Positions 23,060-33,677 of a stretch of 64,000 nt of DNA are shown here, piece after piece (positions within the stretch are counted from its first letter, which is position 1; the number at the start of each line of letters is the position of its first letter). Both the position numbers and the translations under genes were made by a program. Source of the DNA: Diphasiastrum complanatum. Taxonomy: Eukaryota; Streptophyta; Lycopodiopsida; Lycopodiales; Lycopodiaceae. A model generated the notes under the pieces. The model saw only the letters and a program-made list of their open reading frames with translations, did not search any database and was not told where the DNA came from. The stretch is taken from contig CM055108.1 of assembly GCA_029204225.1 (NCBI GenBank), positions 3,399,547-3,463,546 of the forward strand, written 5' to 3'.

Positions 23060-25923
23060 CTAAGGCTCGTCAGAGTCATGGTAGGAACCATCATCTGAAT
23101 ATGTGCCTGACTGCAGATCCCAAGGGTCTGTAGATGAATCAGAACTGGAGGGAGCCATATGTCATGGTGTGGCCCTGGCTCTGTCGCGTGCTCTGGCTCT
23201 CTGCTGCGTGCTTTGGCTCTGGATCCTCCCCTTGCCTCTACATCTGCCTCTGCCTCTCTCCCCTCCTCTAGCCCCCCTCTGCCTGCCCCCACCCTTGTGT
23301 CTACCCTTGCGTGTCTGTGATGGCCCTACCCACTGTAATGGTGCCTGGCCGACAGCTGCTTGTGATGCTCCACTCTTGTCTACAAAAAGCGAACTCAGCC
23401 CTGGGATGGCCCTACCCACTGTGATGGTGCCTGGCCGACAGCTGCTTGTGATAGATCTCATCATCCATCTCCTCCTGCGTGGGTGGTGCCCGAGGAGCAG
23501 CAGCTGCCGAATCCACCAAGCAAATGTTAGGGTTCACCTGCAACCAAAAACAATACATTGTTGTCAGCAATTCATTGCATAATTCGAAAGCAATTCAGTT
23601 TGTCAAAGCATAGCAAGAAACATGGGGTGATGATCTGACTCACCTTGAGCATCTGTCCCCCTCCTCGTGTGCGCCTCAACATACGACCGTTGGTGTTCAC
23701 AAACACCAATCGCCTACACTGCTCAATGGACAACCTGTTCCTCTTCTGCGTGCGATACAAGGCCCAGGTGCTCCAATTTTGCTCGCAAGCTCTTGCTGAA
23801 CAGTCCTGTGCAAGGACTCTCTCGGCCAATCGTCGTAAGTCATCTGTGCCGCGCCCATGGTAGCCCCACCATGAAACAAGCCTCAACATATCTTCCCTCC
23901 ATCGACTTTGCTCTCCATCGAAAGGAAACTGGTAGTGCTCAAAGATCAGCAGCTGGTATGCAATGTTAGTGAGCATCGGATCTGTTGGCAGAAGAAAAAA
24001 CATGGCTCGTGTAAGTCCTCTTGAATTCACACACTACAGTCACTACTGCAGTACTTAGCCTACTAAGCAATTTATCACACGTACCTGGTCCAGGCCATAC
24101 GCGCTTCGTGTACTCCACCCATCCCCGATGCAGCTCCCGATCGTCCCGATCCCGAGTCTCGCGCCACAAGGGGTGCAATATGTGGGCTATGGCGTGGATG
24201 GGTCGGTGGAAGTAGTCCCATCTGGCCTCCCAGATACGTGAGATCTCGCGCTTCTTACAGCAGGCAAATTACAACAATCATGTAACCATAGCTGTGATAG
24301 CATAAAAGAAACGAATCAGACTTGAGTGAGAAACAACAAACTAGACACTGAAGAGTCATACTTGTGCTCGAGCAAGGCTGACGTCTGAATCCCCTCGTCG
24401 ATGCGGTCCATGAACTCGTAAATGAGGCCGAGAGTGCACCCCTCATGGTCTACCAGGCGCAACACTCTGAAAATGGGTAGAAGGACCCCAGTAATCTCCT
24501 CAGCATCTGTCCAGAACTGCTCACCGAACACAGTGGACAGGAAAAACGCCGCATGTGGGACGTCCATGAACTCTCGGAAGGACTCGCTGGAAACCATCCG
24601 CCGCAATGCGTCCTTCACCACTACTAATCACTCTAGCACCCAAAAGTAAAAGGCAAAGCATGTGGGTGCTGACTTGTTTAGGTTTAGGTGCGAAAAGGTG
24701 CGGAATAGGGCCAGCACACGCCTCTTCCTGGTAACAAAAGTGATAACATCTCTAATAACCTCCCATATGAAATCGGCTGTGATGGCGTCACCACCTCGAG
24801 TGGCATCCACGCCACGTAGGAATACTACGGGCAAGAAACCAAGACATTGATGACGGATCGCCGACGAACGTCGGTCCATCCATCACTCAATATCGTGCAT
24901 CCATACCTGCCACAAAACACCCATTAGCCAAATGCAAAAATTGCGCTACGAGTCAACCCTAAACGCATGCAATGGGTTTATGGAAACAAAGTACTTATGT
25001 CTGCCAAGCTGAGCGAATGGAACTCAGCTCCCGCGTAATGGTCTCCTCCTCTTGACGAAGCATCCTACCTCACAATGCCTCTCGTCTGGGAGGCGTCCAT
25101 GTAGCATCCACGACTGCCATCTGTGTGCGAAACTTTTTGAACACCCAAGTGTCAGCAACAGCAAAGGAAATGCTGCACTCGTAAAAGAACTGGCTAGTAA
25201 GTCGAGTGCACCGGGCATGCTGCTCTCTCTGCCACCCGCATCGATCAAGGGTCTGCTGTCTGGGCCTAACCTCTCTCTGCTGTGCACATGGCGCTCGTGG
25301 TCTAACACGCAAACCAGATGGCTGATCTGTGGGTGTATCACTCTCTCTGGGAGGACCTGTTGAACCATGTGCTGCATTTGCCGCCGAAGAAGAGGAGGGA
25401 CGAGAAGGACCCGCTGCTGCTGATCCAACCTGCTCATGTGATGCTCTCCCCTCTGAAGTAAGCCCTGCTGCTGTGGGTGGAACTGGAGTGGCCCCGTCTG
25501 GACCATGCACTGCACCTAAACCTTGTCCAAAACGTGTTGTACTGGGCTCTGCACCCGTAGTAGGCCGTGCCTGCATACCTGTGACCCCTGCCTGTGAACC
25601 TGCAATGCTCCTGCTCCCTGTCCCTGTCCCTGTCTCTGTCCCTGTCCCTGTCCAGAAACCTGTGATGCAGCACCGTGCCCGTACATAATAGACAACCTCT
25701 CTCTCTCCTCATCGGAAATCCTGGGGAAATCAGATATGCCCAATGCCCGCCCACCCGGCCCTATGACCCTCAGTAAGTGAGCCCTAACCCTGGTAAGTGA
25801 TCCTGTAAAGTGACCACCACAATGCAAGCATCTCCATCTACGGACTCCCGAGCCATGGTGTGTAGCCACATCCCCGTCAGTAAGCTCAACCTCGTCCCAA
25901 AGGCCTCGGCCCTGCACCGGCAT
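23060..25923 (-). pseudogene. hAT transposase, broken copy B
   Basis: Same protein as copy A. Start ATG at 25923 gives MPVQGRGLWDEVELTDGD, then an intact BED finger WRCLHCGGHFTGSLTRVRAH. The linker follows, then SDGWTD (about 24880), a C-terminal CEQNW block and KKRNRLS-like KRNRLSIEQ (about 23720), an Arg/Gly-rich tail (23290-23170), and the end at 23060. The segment carrying VVTDNGSN and WTPCAAH in copy A is absent: the frame passes from FIWEVIRDV directly to FVTRKRRVLALF (about 24750), removing a catalytic Asp. A CGA to TGA stop lies at about 23168, and the first intron donor reads ATAAG where copy A has GTAAG (about 25000). Confidence 0.87.
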
Positions 25924-26227
25924 CGTGTCCACACGAGATCAAACCTGCGAACAAAAACAATCAAACAACCGTTCAGTAGAAGAAAACACACTCCATTGAA
26001 AAACATTACCAGCCTAAAACAGAGCTGAACACATCCGAGCACCCGTCACATTGATTCTAGTAAAATCATAGCAATTGCCAAAAAACACACGAGACAGGGT
26101 GAGGGATAGAATAATTCCAGTGCGAGCGAAAACGGGCGACTGACGCTAGCATGGGAGTCCTTGCAGGCGTCTAGGAGTCCAGTGTAGGCCTAAACCACGC
26201 TATTGGCGGATGCTTGCACGATGCTCT

Positions 26228-26243
26228 AACCCTAAACCCTAAA
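26228..26243. promoter_or_regulatory. Telo-box pair upstream of hAT transposase B
   Basis: AACCCTAAACCCTAAA about 300 bp upstream of the start at 25923, equivalent to 5221-5236 in copy A. Confidence 0.5.
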
Positions 26244-26898
26244 AATCATGGAATTAGGGCAAGAAAATTGAAATTTGTGCTACAGACGTAGACGGGCAGA
26301 ACGGAGGTCACAGGAGTCTCTACGGGCATGTGGAAATGCATTCTAGGCTCAGACATCACCTGAATTGGTTGCCCAGAAGCCATTTTTTGAATATGGCAAA
26401 AAAAAACAAGCATTTGGATTGTGGTGTTCAAATCTCGCAAGGCGTGCCATAATGGTTGAAACTGACCCGTAGGAATCACTGTGGGCATGAAAAAAGGTGG
26501 TCTAGAGCCAAACTATGCTTGATTTGGTTGCCTACAGCTCAATGTCAACACTTGCAAAAAAACAAGTCTACACTTACCAAAAATCAAAAACTGATCGTTT
26601 CGATTTGCGCGAAGCTCAGATCCCTCCGGCACCGTGCACACCACCTCCGTATCGCCGAGTAGATGCCTGTTGACTATCCACACGCCAAGATCCGACACCT
26701 ACAGCTCAAAACAAAAAAATTTACCTCCTCCACGGTTGGCACGATTCTGGCCGTGAAGAGGTGTTGGAAATTTTTAATATATTGATTTTTTTTTATGCGA
26801 TTCTGGAATGCGATTCTGGGAGGAGAATCGCGTTTCTCAGAAACGTGATTTCCGAAACGTCCAGTCGAATCGCGATTCGGTGCAACTATGGTTCAAGT

Positions 26899-28480
26899 AG
26901 TGTTTAATGGACTAATGAAATTGAATTAGGGGAATATTTGTTGGATATTGCATAGCAGGTAAAGCTTCTAGCATCTTCAACTCCACACCATATTCATGCT
27001 ATTGATGGAGATGGGCCAAGGCTTGAAGAGGAGGAAATTCAACATCCTATGTCTCCAAGGAGGGTTCCAAGAAACAAATCCGAGTCTTTGAGGCTCACAT
27101 ATGTTGAAAGAAAAATGCAAGTTGAAGTTGGTAATCCCTCTCATGCACTCTTTACATATTCTGATGAACTGTATAAGAAGCACTAGATTCTAAATATTGC
27201 ATGAACCAATGATTTTGGAGTTCACTCCATTGATAGAAAATCACGCATGAATATTGGTGGATCTTCCATCTAATAAGAAGGCTAATGGTTGTAAATGGGT
27301 CTTCAGAATCAGATATAATCATTAGAGGAGTTCTAAATCCAAAAAAGACCCTTTGTAAAGATTCTTTTTATATTTTTTCTCAATTTTTTCTTACACATGG
27401 ACCAATCAAAACACTCAAATTTGAAATCTACGTAACATAACTTTTTGAGTCCACAATTTGATTCCACACTAAAAATGGGATAACGTTTTAGTGTTAAGTC
27501 CAAATTTAGCGAAGTTTTTACATGACATACTTTTGAGCTACGATTAAAAAGTTATGGCAAGTCAAAAGTATTAGTGTTATAATATTTTAATAATATAAAT
27601 TACATCTTGTACGAATTCTTAAAAGGTCTTTTTGAGCTCAAAACTCCTCTAATGATGGTTCAATCAACAAGTTTAAGGCTTGGCTATGTACAAAAGGACA
27701 TCCTCAAGTTGAAAGTTTGGACTATAAAGAGACTTTTGTACCCATGAAGAAAATGACCACCATAAGGATGTTGATTGCTTTATTTTGACATTTCAATTGG
27801 ATACTTTTTCAAATGGATGTGACTAATGCATTTTTACATGGAGCAACTCCAGGGCTTCATCAAGCATCGAGATGAAGACAATGTTTGCTTGCTAAAAAAG
27901 AGCTTGTATGGCTCAAAACAAGCTCGAAGGTCATGGCATTCTCGACTCAACATCTTCCTTCTATCGCTTGGATTTACTTTAAGTGGTTTTGATCCATCAT
28001 TGTACTTCAAGCTTTATGATGGAAATGATTTGATTCATGTACTCTATGTAGATGACATAATATTTTGTGGAGATGATGTCAATCTCATTGATAAAGCCAA
28101 ATTGGCATTGCATAAAGAATTTAAAATACAAGATCTTGGCTCTTTACAATACATTTTAGACATTGAGGTAGTAAGAACTTGCACTTATAGTTTATTTGTC
28201 AATTTAAATATGCTATTTCAATTCTTAAAAAGTTCAACATGGATATGTGCAAGAAAATATAAACTCTAATGGAGCATCATGTAAGAAGTCCAAATGGAGG
28301 TGATGAAAGATCCTTAAAAGACATCACACTCTACAAGAGTCTCATAGGCTCACTATTAAAAGACCAAATCTGAGCTATAGTGTCAATAGATTGAGTCCAT
28401 ACATGAAATCTCCTTTGATTCATCATTGGAAACTAGTTCTTCGGTACATTTTTAGCATACTAGATTTTGGCATCTTGTAT
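26899..28480 (+). pseudogene. Ty1/copia pol remnant (hinge, reverse transcriptase, RNase H start)
   Basis: Continues the copia of 21960-22363. After a short gag stretch (VVFNGL) it jumps to the integrase-RT hinge (GIFVGYC at about 26930; LEEEEIQHPMSPRRVPRN; SLRLTYVE), so most of gag, protease and integrase is deleted. Reverse transcriptase follows: CKWVFRIRYNH up to the insertion at 27323, then DGSINKFK, MDVTNAFLHG, LKKSLYGSKQARRSWHSRL and LYVDDIIFCGDDV (about 28040). A frameshift lies at about 27840. RNase H is represented only by scraps up to about 28480. Confidence 0.85.
27323..27651. mobile_element. Small inverted-repeat element, copy 1 (329 bp)
   Basis: Ends TAGAGGAGTTCT and AACTCCTCTA, flanked by AT on both sides. 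Removing the element and one AT restores the copia reading frame (Y-N-H-D-G-S), so the insertion point was inside CATG. A second copy lies at 58958-59329 and a matching right end at 51113. It lacks the internal hairpin segment of copy 2. Non-coding. Confidence 0.85.
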
Positions 28481-28489
28481 AGAGGAGAT

Positions 28490-29090
28490 CGCATAGGTCA
28501 TGATGAGATCTATACCTGGCATCACTCCAACCAAGACCTATTAAGTCTGACGTAGATCAAGGTTGGAGCTATGCTAGACATAGATCCCATCACGACCTAT
28601 GCCCAACATAGGTCCTAATGAGAGCGATGTCGGACATAGATCCAACACAAAAATATGGAGATCCTAGTTCATGGTGGGCGCTCATGCTCGAAGAAAAATC
28701 AGAATATACAATTGATTTAACTGTTAGAATGCACAATTTACAGTTCAATTTCTAGAGTCGTACGTTTTCTAATGACTAGAAATAAACTAATTTTACTTAA
28801 AATTTGTTAATTTTTAGTGTTTTAATTTAATCTTTTACCAAAATCATATAGAATTTTGGACTTTTCTACGTTCTGTTAGAATATCGCTCGAAGCATTCTC
28901 TAGAGCTATGATAGGTCCTGCCCTGTGACCTATGCATAGCTAAGGACAAGACCTATGTCTAGCATAGCTTTCGCTTGACATAGCTTAGGATGAGGGCTAT
29001 GTCTGGCATAGTCCTCTCCCCAACCTATGTCAGGCATTATATATATAGCTTGGGGCGAGGGGGCTATGCCACATATAGGTCTTATAATAA
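28490..29090. repeat. Palindrome-rich block with CTATG..CATAG motifs
   Basis: Imperfect palindromes of the type CTATGYCNRRCATAG occur at 28569-28583, 28597-28613, 28953-28967 and 28997-29011. The first (CTATGCTAGACATAG) is the exact reverse complement of the third (CTATGTCTAGCATAG), so the two ends of this 600 bp block are inverted copies of each other. Possibly a foldback element. No gene. Confidence 0.55.
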
Positions 29091-29094
29091 TAAA

Positions 29095-29638
29095 TAATAT
29101 CAATTTAAGTATCACAAAAAAAGAATTTGATAGTCATTCATACTTTGAGGTTGTGAGAGAGGTGTCCAGGCTCTCAGCCTATGCACAACATGGAAGAATC
29201 TCAAGGGTATGTTGAAAACCATGGACGGTTGTAAAACACAAGCATGAGAGCACAAAAAATGAAATTGAACATGACAAAGGTCAGTTATGCCTTGGGGGGA
29301 CCCTTTAAGTACTCATTTTTAGTGAGATGCCGAGGCCCATGAATATCCCAGTAGGAAACCCCCATGCTTAGCTCCGGGCAAGACCGAGAGGTTAGGATGA
29401 GCGGAGTGGTGGTGCGGGGGAAGGCCGAAAGTAGGCCTGTGGGGGGTTGAGTCCGGTGGGGGTTGAGGCTGGAAGAGGCATTGTGAGGCAAGGTAGCTCG
29501 AGGCGAGGCCGTGGTAGAGTGAGGCCGTGGCAGGGATGACAAGCCATGACCAAGCATTGCTAACCCTATCCCTAGACCTAAAGAGAAGTTCTAACCCTAA
29601 ATACTCATCTTTTAAGAACACGTGAAGTTAATTCTCAT
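29095..29638. other. Spacer with GC-rich patch
   Basis: A GC-rich patch at 29380-29540 gives open frames on the minus strand but no recognisable domain. Telomere-like CTAACCCTA words occur at about 29559 and 29591. Confidence 0.35.
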
Positions 29639-30230
29639 TTCATTGCTATTTTCTTTGTATTTATGCTTGCTTGCTCCACTACTTCCCAATACATTTTTCT
29701 ATGCATCTACATCCTCTTTAGAAATGAAACCTATGATGAGCACAATCTTTTATGACTAGCATGGTTTTCTATGACTTGCATAGCTTTCTATCATTTTGGA
29801 ATATTACCATTTTAATATCTACATCGATTTGTAAATTATACCACTCAAAAAAGAGCTTTGTATTATACAAGATGAACCATGCACAACTAAAAGCATCCCT
29901 TTGCTATACACACTGCATATATTGAGCGAAAATTAGTAATATTATGACAGAAAATTTATTTATGCTATGATGATAGATTTAAACTAAAAAAAATACATGC
30001 ATATTGTTGATTTCACACGTGTGGATTGTCCACTACATGTACTTGTGATCTTCTAAGGTGTGTAGATGCACCAAGATCAAGACTAGATTGATATTCAAGA
30101 TCAATCTTAGATCCTATGGCAAAAGCACACTACTACATGCATTCAATCACTTCCAACTCTCACTCACACGTGTGGGAAGTATTCAAAAAATATTCTAAGG
30201 AAAAACAAGCTGCTCTCCTCGGGTAGAGAA
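29639..30230. repeat. 590 bp direct repeat, unit 1
   Basis: Nearly identical (about ten differences by eye, roughly 98%) to 30447-31038, offset 808 bp. It contains GTGTGGATTGTCCACTACATG and CTCACACGTGTGGGAAG. Either the two units are LTRs of a shortened copia or this is a local tandem duplication. The copia tail reads across into both units. Confidence 0.85.
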
Positions 30231-30496
30231 GATTTGAACATTGATCTTGATATAACTCCAAGATTAGATCTATGCTTGATGAAAGCACTTTTGCTCAAAG
30301 GCTTGGTGAGTAGATCGGCAATACAAGAGGACGAGTTGACATGCTCCAAATAGATTTCTCCTCCAATAAGCTTTTCTCTCACAAAATGGTGTGCCACTTC
30401 TATGTGCTTGCTTCTTGCATGAAATATGGGATTATTTTCGCTCATTTCATTGCTATTTTCTTTGTATTTATGCTTGCTTGCTCCACTACTTCCCAA
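30231..30496 (-). pseudogene. Ty1/copia RNase H C-terminus
   Basis: The minus strand encodes NPIFHARSKHIEVAHHFVRE followed by SSCIADLLTKPLSK, the conserved end of copia RNase H. It sits between the two 590 bp units. Frame continues briefly into both repeat units. Confidence 0.82.
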
Positions 30497-31038
30497 TACA
30501 TTTTTCTATGCATCTACATCCTCCTTAGAAATGAAACCTATCATGAGCACAATCTTTTATGACTAGCATGGTTTTCTATGACTTGCATAGCTTTCTATCA
30601 TTTTGGAATATTACCTTTTTAATATCTACATCGACTTGTAAATTATACCACTCCAAAAAGAGCTTTGTATTATACAGGATGAACCATGCACAACTAAAAG
30701 CATCCCTTTGCTATACACACTGCATATATTGAGCGAAAATTAGTAATATTATGACAGAAAATTTATTTATGCTATGATGATAGATTTAAACTAAAAAAAA
30801 TACATGCATATTGTTGATTTCACACGTGTGGATTGTCCACTACATGTACTTGTGATCTCCTAAGGTGTGTAGATGCACCAAGATCAAGACTAGATTGATA
30901 TTCAAGATCAATCTTAGATCCTATGGCAAAAACACACTACTACATGCATTCAATCACTTCCAACTCTCACTCACACGTGTGGGAAGTATTAAAAAAATAT
31001 TCTAAGGAAAAACAAGTTGCTCTCCTCGGGTAGAGAGA
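30447..31038. repeat. 590 bp direct repeat, unit 2
   Basis: Partner of 29639-30230. Its right end continues into a duplicated CTCTCGGGTAGAGAGAGA motif (about 31021-31071) not present after unit 1. Confidence 0.85.
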
Positions 31039-31269
31039 GAAAAACCATCATGAGCTCTCGGGTAGAGAGAGAAAGCTAGAAATCCAATAACACTCAAAAT
31101 CCACATAATCACCAAATCAATTAGCTTCAAAATGAGGAGTACAATGATACTAGTAGACCCACGAGCTACCACTATGCTTAACTATGATTGGACCATACTT
31201 TGTCACCTCTTAATTCTATTGGACCATTGATCCATGCACCTCTTAATTCTATTAAGTCAAACTGATGTA

Positions 31270-31488
31270 AAAATTCTAGTGAACTTGCTATTTACATTTA
31301 TGCTTTCTCTCTCCATTCGTGTAGCTCCTTGCTTGTAGTTGTAGGCATCTCTTCAGTGCCGTCTACCAGGGAAATAATCCTTCTCCCTTTAGTATAAGAG
31401 AGGTCTTAACCTTCCATGCTAGGAAGTTAGACCCTGATGAGTCGAGGATTGTGTAGATCTTTGACTGTATACTGCTTATTGAAGCCAT
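31270..31488 (-). pseudogene. Copia Gag N-terminus, opposite strand to the rest
   Basis: ATG at 31488 gives MASISSIQSKIYTILDSSG, then NFLAWKVKTSLILKG and, after a frameshift, LVDGTEEMPTTTSKEL with a WREKA end. This is the N-terminal portion that a copia Gag should have before SIEDSLTLDLVTLSNAREMW, which is found on the opposite strand at 32745. The layout suggests that the 5' part of the element was inverted. Confidence 0.65.
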
Positions 31489-31623
31489 TGTTGTAGATTG
31501 TGTTCCTTAGCTGTTCTTTCTAGTTTCTTGTTCTGAATGCTTGTCTCCTGGATCTGATAGCTCTTTAGATATATTAGGTCTCGGATATGAGCTTGTCGTG
31601 GTGGCTCTGATAATCGAAGTCGT

Positions 31624-31689
31624 GGCTCTGATACCACTAAAGGGAATCAAGCTCTGACTCCTACTGATGAGAATCAAGATCTGATACCA
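31624..31689 (-). promoter_or_regulatory. Two tRNA-Met primer sites, minus strand
   Basis: TGGTATCAGAGCC at 31636-31624 and TGGTATCAGATC at 31689-31678, read on the minus strand, upstream of the gag start at 31488. The duplicated site may reflect a short local duplication. The first matches the plant copia primer site exactly. Confidence 0.65.
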
Positions 31690-31692
31690 CTT

Positions 31693-32290
31693 ATGCGAAT
31701 CGAAGCGAAACAAAACACATGAAGTGCGAATAGATTCGGATGGAGTTCGGATATGATTGCTGGTCACTGCCTGCTGTATCATTTCTACAATCCTCCAGAA
31801 TGTAGACAGACACTGTTGACCTATGTTTAAGTTAGTTTAGCATTCAACAAGATTGAACCTATGTGCGGAATAGATAAAGCAAGTGAATGAGATACATGAA
31901 CAATAAGCAAACAATAATTCAATCGAGATCAGACAATTTTAGAATGATATGTGCATAACGGCTACGATATCCCTATTGATCCTCTTGGTTTAAGCACTGT
32001 GTGACAAACCCACACAGTGCATTGGCATGAGAGAAGGTGATGCTCTCCCACGAACAGTGTCTCGCTTACTAGCGGACTTCTTGGATCTCTGTGGATCCTG
32101 CCTACAAAATTGTCTCGCTCACTGGCGGACTTCTCTATTCTGTATTTTGTCTATCTGTGTTTGTGTATCATTGGTGCATCTAGCAACTACATATATTCAA
32201 AGTAACATTTCTGATTAGATAGATTAAACAATTTAAGACTAATCTCAGATTACAAGAGTGGCAGATTAGGCACGTCCTAACGCTCTTTTG
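31693..32290 (-). repeat. Probable copia 5' LTR (inverted segment)
   Basis: Lies outside the primer sites on the minus strand. The inner end reads CGATTCGCA before TAAG and the primer site, which fits an LTR ending in CA. No second copy in the window defines the outer end. A minus-strand open frame at 32277-32560 shows no known domain. Confidence 0.4.
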
Positions 32291-32639
32291 TTGACGTCAT
32301 CATATCATATGAGGAAGCTGCACTCCATGGTACTTGTTTGATCTTCCTGGTCCTTTGGAGCATGAAGGTCGAAAGTATTCGGCCTTCGGGTGTCTCGAAC
32401 ATTTTTTCTTTCACGTCGTTTGACCTTCTCCTGTTGTTCGTGTTGTTCGCGAACAATTTGTCTTTGAGGTCTTTGTTTTCGAGATCTTCATCAGGTTGGA
32501 AGTCGAGAGCTAGCAGAGCTTTGGTAACAGAAACACTTTGTTTCTTCATGAAAAAACAAAAACATTTAACCCCGTAAGAAATTATGACCAAAACACACCA
32601 ACTCAAATTACCACTCTTTACTCCTAACCAAAACCGCAA

Positions 32640-33677
32640 ATGCAAAGACAAAATATCAAATTAAACAAAATAGTTCCAAACTTCTCAAGTGGAAACATAT
32701 CTCTGGTCTTGTTCACAGCAGTAGCCGTGTTGTCATCATCCATCGAAGATAGCCTGACTCTTGACCTCGTGACACTCTCCAATGCAAGAGAGATGTGGGA
32801 TACTTTACTCACAAGATTTCAGACAAAATTACGTAGTCAGATCATGCTTTTTGAAGATCAACTGACAAACCTGCAATGGGATGGCAAAGATCTCACCTCC
32901 TTTATCAGAAAGATGAAGGATCTATTCCTTTCATTACACAATTCCGGAGTAGAGAATGTTGTATCAATAGAGAAGAAGCTCACCTATTTGCTAAGAGCTT
33001 TACCAAGATCCTTCCAGACAACCCGAATGTTGCTAGCAAATGATCCAGTTATGACACTCGAAAAGGCAGTGATCGAGATTCGAGGAGAAGTCGAAGCTCG
33101 TGAGCACCTTGATTACAAGGATGCTTATGACCAAGCTTTCTATAACAACAAGGAGAAGATGAAGAAGCAGTTCAAGCCTAAGAGGGAGTCAGCAGGATCG
33201 AGACATCAAGCAGAGGGAGACAATAGAGGCAAATGGAAGAACAAAGGAAAGCCGAAACAGCAGAATGGAGACAAGAAAATATGTGTGAGATGCAAACGCA
33301 AAGGACATACTGTCAATTTGTGCTGGCTAAATCCAAAGATTGAGTGTATCCATTGTCACAAGAAGGGTCATGCAGCCATGGACTATTACCAGGACCCAAG
33401 AAACAAACAAGCTCAAGGCAAACGAGAGAACAATAATAGTTCGTCCTACGTCGAAGAGCCAAAAAGCTCGAAGTTGGGCGAAGAAAGATCGAATCATGGA
33501 AATTTGACTGCCTACATCTGTGCAGACATGTATGTAGTATTGACACCTGACAGACATGAGGTAATACTTGATTCAGGAGCAACCTCACACTTCATTACAT
33601 CAAAACAAATAATGTTTGACTTTCGGAGTGTAGATCCATCAAGATTTATTATTCTTAAAGACGGATCAAAACATTAA
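32640..33677 (+). pseudogene. Ty1/copia Gag-protease (N-terminus missing)
   Basis: Open for 345 codons. Contains the UBN2 Gag domain (SIEDSLTLDLVTLSNAREMW), a CCHC knuckle CVRCKRKGHTVNLC (about 33283), a second knuckle CIHCHKKGHAAMDY whose last Cys is Tyr, and the aspartic protease motif ILDSGATSHF (about 33570). The usual Gag N-terminus is absent here and appears inverted at 31270-31488. The ORF ends at a TAA after about 345 codons, with pol continuing beyond it. Confidence 0.88.

Larger units (their letters stand above)
22372..26890 (-). mobile_element. hAT DNA transposon, copy B (4519 bp)
   Basis: Complete from end to end: terminal inverted repeats CATAGTTGCAC and GTGCAACTATG, perfect 8 bp target duplication GTTCAAGT, and GC-rich subterminal words (ACGCGTTTC, AATCGCGATTCG). 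It is inserted in a copia gag. The transposase gene inside is defective, so copy B could move only with help. Microsatellites at 22630-22701 and 22850-22939 lie in its 3' flank. The intact duplication suggests a more recent insertion than copy A. Confidence 0.93.

Noticed and set aside
22897-23292. Minus-strand frame ending in a Val-Cys run
   Set aside because: The tail is the CA microsatellite read through; the transposase uses another frame here.
25600-25660. Gln/Gly and Arg/Asp repeat frames on the minus strand
   Set aside because: A short CCTGTC tandem repeat inside the hAT linker gives repeats in all frames; no separate gene.
28490-29090. CRISPR-like array
   Set aside because: Motifs are palindromic, irregularly spaced and the host is a plant; no constant repeat-spacer pattern.
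29285-29621. Two overlapping minus-strand frames of 90 and 100 codons
   Set aside because: They arise from a GC-rich patch with few stop codons; neither has a recognisable motif.
32277-32651. 124-codon minus-strand frame
   Set aside because: Falls in the probable inverted copia LTR; no domain and not found elsewhere in the window.
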